A program made the translations under genes and the position numbers. A stretch of 10,853 bases of DNA from an archaeon. Its GTDB lineage: Archaea; Thermoproteota; QMWL01. This document shows positions 5,325-10,853 of this stretch, one piece after another. Below the pieces are notes generated by a model, which saw nothing but the letters and a program-made list of their open reading frames with translations, was not told the origin of the DNA and did no database searches. The DNA lies in NCBI GenBank assembly GCA_003661605.2, contig QMWL02000013.1, forward strand, positions 1-10,853, written 5' to 3'. Position 1 is the stretch's first letter, and every line of letters begins with the position of its first letter.

Positions 5325-6263
5325 TTGTTTTGCTATCGGGTAGGAAGACCGTGTTTAGTGGTGCATGGAGGTGCGGGAACCTGGAGAAAGAGCACCTCCG
5401 CTCTTAAGCGTAGACTTGAAGTACTTAGAAAAGCCTGCTGCTACGCATCGGAATTCGTACAGGAAAGTGCATTAGATGCGTGCGAGGAAGCTGTTGCATT
5501 TTTAGAAGAGTCTGGCGTTTTTAATGCTGGAAGAGGAGGTGTTCCGACCGCAGCAGGGACGGTAGAATTGGATGCGGGTATTATGGATGGAAGGACCCTT
5601 GCTGTAGGAGCAGTGTCTTGCGTCACTCGCGTTCCCTCACCGATACGCTTAGCGAGGCGCATCTTGGAGCTGAAGGGCGTGATACTTGTGGTAGGAGAGA
5701 CAGCAAACAAGCTTGCTGACATGTGGGGACTAGCGTCCTCCGAGCCCCTACGCCCGAAGCGATTTTCATACTATGTGAGAAAGTTGGAACATGGGGAACT
5801 TGGTTACCTTACTAAGGACATCTTGGAAGTATTTAGACACTTAGGTTATCCTCTGGAAACAGTAGGTGCGGTAGCTGTAGATAAGGAGGGAAACGTTGCA
5901 GCTGCCTGTTCTACTGGGGGACTGGCCCTGAAGATGCCAGGTAGAGTCGGTGATAGTCCGCTTGCAGGGGCGGGGTTTTATGCAGATAATCGAGGTGCTG
6001 CTGTTTCGTGCACTGGAGTAGGAGAAGTAATCATACGACTCGCTGTAGCGCATTTAGTATCCGAGTACGTACGTATGGGTCGGAGGTTATCGGACGCCTG
6101 TCGGATCGCGTTACAACGGTGCGATGAGCTACGCCCGCCACTTGGAATAGGTCTCATAGCCTTGGACTCTAGGGGTAACACAGCAGTAGCACATACTACG
6201 CCGCGTATGTTATACGTAATTCATGATGTACGGTCGGTTGTAAAAACAGGGCTTCGTGCATGA
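5325..6263 (+). CDS. Plant-type (type III) asparaginase / isoaspartyl peptidase
   Basis: An Ntn-hydrolase made as a precursor that cuts itself to expose an N-terminal Thr nucleophile. Members hydrolyse L-asparagine and/or beta-aspartyl (isoaspartyl) dipeptides from damaged proteins. Counting from TTG 5325 (312 residues), motifs in order are VVHGGAGTW (12-20), GVFNAGRGGVPTAAG (64-78), ELDAGIMDG (81-89), the cleavage site LETVGAVAVDKEGNVAAA (177-194) with Thr179 as nucleophile, CSTGG (195-199), RVGDSPLAGAGFYAD (207-221) and CTGVGE (229-234). The residue before the Thr is Glu, where many relatives have Gly, and ATSTGG is changed to ACSTGG. The frame is open back to ATG 5250, but that would overlap the upstream gene by 73 bases and precede the conserved N-terminus. 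TTG 5325, two bases after the stop, is the better start. The end overlaps ABCE1 by ATGA. Confidence 0.93.
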   Translation: MFCYRVGRPCLVVHGGAGTWRKSTSALKRRLEVLRKACCYASEFVQESALDACEEAVAFLEESGVFNAGRGGVPTAAGTVELDAGIMDGRTLAVGAVSCVTRVPSPIRLARRILELKGVILVVGETANKLADMWGLASSEPLRPKRFSYYVRKLEHGELGYLTKDILEVFRHLGYPLETVGAVAVDKEGNVAAACSTGGLALKMPGRVGDSPLAGAGFYADNRGAAVSCTGVGEVIIRLAVAHLVSEYVRMGRRLSDACRIALQRCDELRPPLGIGLIALDSRGNTAVAHTTPRMLYVIHDVRSVVKTGLRA

Positions 6264-8059
6264 GTACCCCAGTTAGGAAAAGACTAGCTGTTGTTGATCG
6301 AGATCGCTGCCAGCCCAAACGCTGTGGGCATCCCTGCATTGCAGTATGCCCACGTGTCCGAACCGGAGTAGAAGCAATTCGTACAGGAGACGAAGGATAC
6401 CCGATAGTAAATGAGGAGCTTTGTATAGGATGTGGAATCTGCACGCACAATTGCCCCTTTGACGCAATACACATCGTAAACCTCCCTCATCCCATACAGG
6501 AAGAATGCGTGCATCGCTATGGAGTAAACGCATTTGCCCTCTTCCGACTACCCTATCCGAGACCAGGCGCGGTAGTAGGTCTGCTGGGTAAGAACGGAAC
6601 AGGAAAAACAACCACCATAAGGATTCTAGCAGGAAGAACCGTTCCCAACTTTGGAGATGTTACAGTACAGTTAGATTGGAGAGAGGTTTCAGTCAGATTC
6701 CGCGCTACACCGCTTCAGACCTATTTCGAAAAACTGGCGGAGAACAGGTTACGAGTTGCATACAAGCCACAATACATCACAAGGATCCCTGATGCAGTGG
6801 AGGGTAGTGTGAGAGAGTTATTGGATCGGATTGGAACACCGGAGGAGGTGAAGCGAATTGCACGAGAGCTGCGCCTTGAGAAGGTTCTCGATAGGGAGGT
6901 GAAAGTGCTAAGTGGGGGTGAGTTGCAGCGTCTCGCGGTCGCAGCAGTTGTACTTCGTGAAGCAGATGTTTATCTGATAGATGAGCCATCTAGCTACTTA
7001 GATGTGGAACAACGACTTCAGGTGGCTCGCGTGATTAGAAAGCTAGCTACGGAAGGAAAGAGCGTTATCGTAGCAGAACACGACCTCGTCGTCTTAGATT
7101 ACCTATCAGACTATATTCTCATTTACTATGGGCAAGAGGGGGTGTTTGGCGTCGTATCGCATCCACACCCGGTGCGAGTAGGGATCAACCTATTCGTGAA
7201 GGGATACCTGCCTGACGAAAATGTTCTGGTCAGAAAGCGGTCGATAGAATTTCATGTACGACCTCCCGAGAGGGGGTTTGAACGACCTCTCGCCTTCGCG
7301 TGGGGGGATTTTGTAAAGCGGTATCCGCAATTTGAACTTCATGTTGAGCAAGGATCGGCCTATAAAGGGGAGGTCGTCGGAATAGTCGGTCCTAACGGAA
7401 TAGGAAAAACCACCTTCATCCGCATATTAGCAGGTGTTGAAAAACCTTCTGAAGGAGATGAGCCGCACCTAGGAATCGTAGTTAGCTACAAACCACAACA
7501 TCCCAAGGGCGACGCTGAGAACCTTGTTCGTGAAGTACTAGCACCTTTTAGAACACGTATGCAGAGCGATTTCTTTAGGGAGGAGCTGATTAGACCTCTT
7601 CGCATCGAGAGACTTTTCGATCAGAGGATCTGCGATTTAAGCGGCGGCGAGCTTCAGCGAGTAGCCATTGCTGCATGTCTCTTGAGAGTAGCAGATGTTT
7701 ACCTTCTTGATGAACCGAGTGCTTTTCTGGATGTTGAAGAAAGATACGCGGTTGCTAAAGTGATTAGGAGAATCGTAGAAAGAGAGGGGAAAGTATGCTT
7801 CGTAGTTGACCACGATGTAAGCTTCATCGATGCGGTGGCGGATCGTTTGATGGTATTTGAAGGGATTCCAGCTTCGCGGGGGTTTGCGCATGCACCAACT
7901 GACCTTCGGACTGGTATGAACATGTTCCTCAAAATGCTCCAGATTACGTTCCGAAGAGACCCAGATACGGGACGCCCACGCGTTAACAAGGAGGGGTCGG
8001 CACTGGATAGGTATCAGAAGCAAATAGGAGAGTACTACTACGTGCCTAAAGAGAGCTAA
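6260..8059 (+). CDS. rli1: ABCE1/Rli1 ribosome-recycling ATPase
   Basis: ABCE1 splits ribosomal subunits after termination, together with aRF1/Pelota, and may assist initiation. All parts are present in 599 residues. The N-terminal ferredoxin-like domain has eight cysteines (C17, C22, C26, C30 and C55, C58, C61, C65) for two [4Fe-4S] clusters. NBD1 has the Walker A GKNGTGKTTT (110-119), Y-loop YKPQY (168-172), signature LSGGELQR (217-224), Walker B YLIDEP (238-243) and switch His274. Hinge 1 includes VGINLFVKGYLPDENV (307-322). NBD2 has GPNGIGKTT (377-385), LSGGELQR (460-467), YLLDEP (481-486) and His518. Hinge 2 is TGMNMFLKMLQITFRRD (551-567). Catalytic residues are intact. The ATG overlaps the asparaginase stop (ATGA), so the two are translationally coupled. 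The protein is cytosolic and essential wherever tested. Confidence 0.99.
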   Translation: MSTPVRKRLAVVDRDRCQPKRCGHPCIAVCPRVRTGVEAIRTGDEGYPIVNEELCIGCGICTHNCPFDAIHIVNLPHPIQEECVHRYGVNAFALFRLPYPRPGAVVGLLGKNGTGKTTTIRILAGRTVPNFGDVTVQLDWREVSVRFRATPLQTYFEKLAENRLRVAYKPQYITRIPDAVEGSVRELLDRIGTPEEVKRIARELRLEKVLDREVKVLSGGELQRLAVAAVVLREADVYLIDEPSSYLDVEQRLQVARVIRKLATEGKSVIVAEHDLVVLDYLSDYILIYYGQEGVFGVVSHPHPVRVGINLFVKGYLPDENVLVRKRSIEFHVRPPERGFERPLAFAWGDFVKRYPQFELHVEQGSAYKGEVVGIVGPNGIGKTTFIRILAGVEKPSEGDEPHLGIVVSYKPQHPKGDAENLVREVLAPFRTRMQSDFFREELIRPLRIERLFDQRICDLSGGELQRVAIAACLLRVADVYLLDEPSAFLDVEERYAVAKVIRRIVEREGKVCFVVDHDVSFIDAVADRLMVFEGIPASRGFAHAPTDLRTGMNMFLKMLQITFRRDPDTGRPRVNKEGSALDRYQKQIGEYYYVPKES

Positions 8060-8063
8060 GGTT

Positions 8064-8071
8064 CTTTAGAG
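8064..8071 (+). promoter_or_regulatory. Possible TATA-like box of the aldolase/phosphatase gene
   Basis: CTTTAGAG in the 30-bp gap after ABCE1 lies 19-26 bases before ATG 8090, the same spacing as the S17e box. It could start a separate leaderless transcript for the gluconeogenic genes. It is a weak match, and readthrough from ABCE1 is equally possible. Confidence 0.3.
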
Positions 8072-8089
8072 CGTAAGAAAGGCGCTAGG

Positions 8090-9205
8090 ATGCACGATAC
8101 ATTCCGAGTAACAGTATCCCTGATTAAAGCGGATATAGGGTCGCTTGCAGGACACCATCGAGTATTTGAAGAACAGCTTGAAGTAGCGAAGGCGAAGCTT
8201 AAGCGCGCTAAAGAGGAAGGTCTGCTCATCGATTACTTTGTGTTCAACTGCGGCGATGACCTCCAGCTGCTTATGACGCACACAAAGGGAGAAAATTCGC
8301 CAGACATACACAGATTAGCTTGGGAGACCTTTAAGGAGGTAACTGAACGCGTTTCTAAGCGACTGAAGCTCTATGCTGCAGGGCAAGATCTTCTAGTAGA
8401 AGCATTCTCCGGAAACATTCGCGGAATGGGACCTGGGGTAGCTGAGATGGAAATTGAAGAACGGCCAAGCGAACCGATCGTTGTATTTGCTGCAGACAAA
8501 ACAGAACCAGGTGCGTGGAATCTGCCTCTTTTCAAAATATTCGCTGATCCCTTCAATACAGCAGGACTTGTAATTGATCCCAAGATGCATGATGGATTCG
8601 TGTTTGAAGTCATGGATGTCATCGAGCATAAGGTTGTTGAGATAGCTTGTCCAGAGGAATTGTACGATTTACTGGCTTTAATCGGTACACCGTCCCGATA
8701 TGTTATACGGAGGGTCTGGCGGAAGCGGGATCGGTTACTTACAGCAGTCGCTAGCACGACTCGTCTCTCCCTAATAGCTGGACGCTACGTTGGAAAAGAT
8801 GATCCTGTGTTGATTATACGAGCCCAACACGGACTTCCTGCTGTTGGAGAGATCCTAGAGGCGTTTGCTATGCCCCATCTGGTTGCTGGGTGGATGCGTG
8901 GTAGTCATCATGGACCACTTATGCCCGTATCCCTAAAGGACGCAAAATGTACGCGGTTTGACGGACCACCACGCGTAATAGCTCTCGGATTCCAGCTTTG
9001 CCATGGTAAGCTCATAGGTCCAGCGGATCTCTTTGACGACCCCGCTTTCGACAGAGCACGGATGCTAGCAAATCAGGTAGCTGATTACATGCGCCAGCAC
9101 GGACCCTTCATGCCCGCTCGACTTGGTCCAGATGAGATGGAGTACACTACATTACCACAGGTCTTGGAGAAGCTAAAGGAACGATTTAAGCCTGTAGAGG
9201 AGTAG
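8090..9205 (+). CDS. fbp: Bifunctional fructose-1,6-bisphosphate aldolase/phosphatase
   Basis: This gluconeogenic enzyme condenses dihydroxyacetone phosphate with glyceraldehyde 3-phosphate and then dephosphorylates the fructose 1,6-bisphosphate to fructose 6-phosphate. It is typical of archaea and deep-branching thermophilic bacteria. The 371-residue sequence is colinear with the family: LIKADIGSLAGHH (11-23) and NCGDDLQLLMTHTKG (53-67) hold metal-binding Asp and His residues; GAGQDLL appears here as AAGQDLLVEAFSGN (96-109); EERPSEPIVVF (123-133) and DKTEPGAWNLPL (136-147) follow. GRYVGKDDPVLI (231-242) carries Tyr233, Lys236 and Asp237, which match the catalytic Tyr, Schiff-base Lys and Asp of the aldolase half. 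VAGWMRGSHHGPLMPVSLKD (265-284) completes the active site. No key residue is missing. Start is ATG 8090, giving a slightly extended MHDTFRVTVSL N-terminus. It is followed after three bases by triosephosphate isomerase. Confidence 0.98.
   Translation: MHDTFRVTVSLIKADIGSLAGHHRVFEEQLEVAKAKLKRAKEEGLLIDYFVFNCGDDLQLLMTHTKGENSPDIHRLAWETFKEVTERVSKRLKLYAAGQDLLVEAFSGNIRGMGPGVAEMEIEERPSEPIVVFAADKTEPGAWNLPLFKIFADPFNTAGLVIDPKMHDGFVFEVMDVIEHKVVEIACPEELYDLLALIGTPSRYVIRRVWRKRDRLLTAVASTTRLSLIAGRYVGKDDPVLIIRAQHGLPAVGEILEAFAMPHLVAGWMRGSHHGPLMPVSLKDAKCTRFDGPPRVIALGFQLCHGKLIGPADLFDDPAFDRARMLANQVADYMRQHGPFMPARLGPDEMEYTTLPQVLEKLKERFKPVEE
9197..9202 (+). promoter_or_regulatory. Shine-Dalgarno site of tpiA
   Basis: GAGGAG, inside the last codons of the aldolase/phosphatase gene, lies six bases before TTG 9209. 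It supports that TTG as the true start and is the clearest ribosome-binding site in the window. Confidence 0.5.
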
Positions 9206-9208
9206 TTT

Positions 9209-9892
9209 TTGCTCCGCACACCAATCCTTATCGTCAACTGCAAGGCGTATCCACAAGGTATCGGGATTCATGCAGTAGAAATAGCTTCAGCATGCGATAA
9301 AGTTAGACAGGAACTGGGAGTTGAGATCGCTATCGCAGTACAGGCACCGGACATCTACAGGATTGTTGAAAAGTTTCCAAAGCTACCAGTACTTGCACAG
9401 CACGTAGATCCTTACCCGATGGGGAGTTACACAGGGTGGTTGGTTGCAGAAGCAGTTAAGGCCGCAGGTGCTATCGGTACTCTGCTAAACCACTCAGAAC
9501 ACAGGCTTCCTCTCGATACGCTTGATGCAGCTATTCAACGATGCAGAAAAGCAGGGCTCTTAACAGTAGTTTGCGCTGACACACCGGATACAGCAAGGGA
9601 CATTGCCAAGTTATCGCCAGATATGATTGCAATAGAGCCGCCAGAACTCATTGGTACTGGCATCCCTGTGTCCAAAGCAAAACCAGAGGTTGTAAAAAAC
9701 GGCGTCACGGCAGTACAGCAGATTAACTCGAACATACCTGTCCTGTGCGGAGCAGGTATTACGCGAGGAGACGATGTTAGTGCCGCGCTACAACTCGGCG
9801 CACGTGGTGTACTTGTGGCCAGTGGCGTTGTAAAGGCGAAAGACGTACTTGCAGCAGTTCGCGATCTTGCAGTACCGCTTAAGGAAATATGA
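9209..9892 (+). CDS. tpiA: Triosephosphate isomerase (short archaeal form)
   Basis: The enzyme interconverts dihydroxyacetone phosphate and glyceraldehyde 3-phosphate, the two substrates of the aldolase/phosphatase encoded just upstream. At 227 residues it has the compact archaeal length. Active-site residues are Asn10 and Lys12 (IVNCKAYP), electrophile His95 (TLLNHSEHR, 91-99) and base Glu143 (AIEPPELIGTG, 141-151, running into the phosphate-gripping loop 6). GAGITRGDD (181-189) and VLVASGVVKAKD (201-212) form the phosphate-binding end of the barrel. TTG 9209 is chosen because a GAGGAG site lies six bases upstream and MLRTPILIVN gives a normal first strand. The stop overlaps the next start as ATGA. 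Confidence 0.97.
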   Translation: MLRTPILIVNCKAYPQGIGIHAVEIASACDKVRQELGVEIAIAVQAPDIYRIVEKFPKLPVLAQHVDPYPMGSYTGWLVAEAVKAAGAIGTLLNHSEHRLPLDTLDAAIQRCRKAGLLTVVCADTPDTARDIAKLSPDMIAIEPPELIGTGIPVSKAKPEVVKNGVTAVQQINSNIPVLCGAGITRGDDVSAALQLGARGVLVASGVVKAKDVLAAVRDLAVPLKEI

Positions 9893-10773
9893 AGGTTCAG
9901 CCCATCTGTGCTTCTTGCCTGTTATATCGCGGAGTACAAGAACTGAAACGTGCAACTAGCGACAAGCGTGTTCTTCAAGAGGGTATTAGGAAGATAGCAG
10001 AATTAATTGCTGTGCGTTTTTCGTTCGACCTACCACCCGCGGTTTTGGGTACTGAGAGGGATCGTCTTATCAAAAAGATAACGAAAAACCCTGACCCTTA
10101 TAGAGAAGAAAAGAAGCGCGCAAACGAAGCTGTCTTGAAAATCTTACCAAAGCTGTTTGAATATATAGAGTCTAGTAACAGCAAGAAAGATCGATTTTTT
10201 AAAGCATCTTATTTGGCAGCTTTAGGTAACTTCATAGAGTACGATGTACTCGGATACTCTTTTGATGAGCAGTTACGAGACTTATTCCAGAGAAAAGTAC
10301 AACTTTCAATAGATGATAGAGAGAAAGCTTTTAAAATAATTGAGAAACTAGAGGGATCAACGCTAATATATTTAACAGATAACGCAGGTGAAATTGTATT
10401 TGACATACCGTTACTAGCAGTTTTGAGGGAAGATTTGGGAGTTTATGTCATATTATCTCCAAAAAGCGCTCCTATTCTCAACGATGCCACGGTTGATGAT
10501 GTGTATGAAGTAGGTGCAGACCAGTACGTGGATCAAGTGGTAGGTGTAGGTTCTGATGTGGTGGGATTGAACCTTGATGAAGCATCTCCGGAGTTTTTGC
10601 AGTATTGGCAAAGAGCAGAGTTCGTTATTGCAAAGGGAATGGGGCATTTTGAAATGCTAACGGAGTATCCGCCAAAACCTCCTGTACTCCATATAATGGC
10701 GCTTAAGTGCGAGCCTGTTGCTCGAGCAGTAGGAGGAGCTAAAGGAGCTCTAGCGGTCTGTTTGAGGATCTAG
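9889..10773 (+). CDS. DUF89 (ARMT1-like) damage-control phosphatase
   Basis: DUF89 proteins are metal-dependent phosphatases thought to remove harmful or misplaced phosphoesters, such as sugar phosphates formed by side reactions or damage. The 294-residue sequence shows the family set: an N-terminal PICASC with Cys7 and Cys10, as in many archaeal members; GNFIEYD (113-119); LTDNAGEIVFD (162-172), whose Asp-Asn pair is the metal/phosphate site; ILNDAT (196-201); AKGMGHFEML (248-257); and ALKCEPVA (271-278) with a conserved Lys. The ATG overlaps the tpiA stop by four bases (ATGA), with AAGGA just upstream. It therefore belongs to the triose-phosphate operon, and a sugar phosphate substrate is a reasonable inference. 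Its coding sequence is visibly more AT-rich than its neighbours, especially at 10140-10480. The substrate cannot be read from sequence. Confidence 0.93.
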   Translation: MKVQPICASCLLYRGVQELKRATSDKRVLQEGIRKIAELIAVRFSFDLPPAVLGTERDRLIKKITKNPDPYREEKKRANEAVLKILPKLFEYIESSNSKKDRFFKASYLAALGNFIEYDVLGYSFDEQLRDLFQRKVQLSIDDREKAFKIIEKLEGSTLIYLTDNAGEIVFDIPLLAVLREDLGVYVILSPKSAPILNDATVDDVYEVGADQYVDQVVGVGSDVVGLNLDEASPEFLQYWQRAEFVIAKGMGHFEMLTEYPPKPPVLHIMALKCEPVARAVGGAKGALAVCLRI

Positions 10774-10853
10774 AGGAGGTTTGTTCTAATCAGCCAGCGA
10801 ATCCCCTCCACGAAGCCAGCGCCGTACTTAGATTGGGAAACATAGGTAGCCAC
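10770..10853 (-). CDS. C-terminal end of an unidentified minus-strand gene
   Basis: Reading from the right edge on the minus strand gives 27 open codons and a TAG at 10772-10770. The peptide ends EGIRWLIRTNLL and includes YGAGFVEG. The composition is protein-like, and neither plus-strand frame starting beyond the DUF89 stop stays open, so this is probably the end of a gene convergent with DUF89, overlapping its stop codon by three bases. I do not recognise the family from so short a piece. An AGGAGG at 10774-10779 on the plus strand leads to no open frame. Confidence 0.45.
   Translation of the reverse strand: MATYVSQSKYGAGFVEGIRWLIRTNLL

Noticed and set aside
7637..8023. Minus-strand open frames opposite the end of ABCE1.
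   Set aside because: They lie wholly within the coding sequence of ABCE1, which is conserved throughout, and show no recognisable motif.
10774..10779. AGGAGG after the DUF89 stop as a ribosome-binding site for a further plus-strand gene.
   Set aside because: The adjacent TTG at 10781 is followed by TTC-TAA, and other plus frames close within the remaining bases. The minus strand is open through here instead.

Overview
The window is archaeal chromosome, almost certainly from a thermophile. It carries a group II chaperonin (thermosome), an archaeal histone, ribosomal protein S17e, the KEOPS subunit Cgi121, the recycling ATPase ABCE1/Rli1 and the bifunctional fructose-1,6-bisphosphate aldolase/phosphatase. 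Gene starts look archaeal: TATA-like boxes lie about 20-33 bases before the start codons of apparently leaderless genes, and TTG starts are frequent. A histone combined with these gene types would suit a deep TACK/Thermoproteota-type lineage, but I cannot fix the phylum by reading alone. By eye, base composition is slightly below 50% GC. The last gene (DUF89) is more AT-rich than the rest.

Layout. 1-1173 (minus strand): a histone gene followed by the N-terminal part of a thermosome subunit that runs off the left edge; each has its own TATA-like box. 1174-1242: a 69-bp divergent promoter region. 1243-1515 (plus): an S17e gene with an internal insertion. 1583-3905 (plus): a tight four-gene unit consisting of a SerK-like free serine kinase, an Urm1/MoaD-like ubiquitin-fold protein ending in LHGG, a purine-type phosphoribosyltransferase, and Cgi121. 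3880-4491 (minus): the YrdC-domain enzyme TsaC/Sua5, convergent with Cgi121 and overlapping it by 26 bp. 4492-4533: a second divergent promoter region. 4534-8059 (plus): an unrecognised 262-aa protein, a plant-type asparaginase/isoaspartyl peptidase, and ABCE1/Rli1. 8090-10773 (plus): aldolase/phosphatase, triosephosphate isomerase and a DUF89 phosphatase. 10770-10853 (minus): the last 27 codons of an unidentified gene entering from the right.

How the genes fit together. TsaC makes threonylcarbamoyl-AMP and KEOPS transfers that group to tRNA, so the convergent pair covers two steps of t6A synthesis. Triosephosphate isomerase supplies the two triose phosphates that the aldolase/phosphatase condenses and dephosphorylates to fructose 6-phosphate; DUF89 may clean up side-product phosphoesters. 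SerK makes O-phosphoserine, and the adjacent LHGG protein could be a sulfur carrier, which raises the possibility of a cysteine-synthesis or tRNA-thiolation module. Chaperonin, histone, S17e and ABCE1 are housekeeping functions.

The window is densely coded: no gap between genes exceeds about 70 bases. I see no tRNA, rRNA, CRISPR array, insertion sequence, long repeat or attachment site. Most of it is ordinary core genome. The parts most worth a second look are the SerK/LHGG pair, the S17e insertion, the unknown 262-aa protein, and TTG starts placed 2-3 bases after the preceding stop codon.
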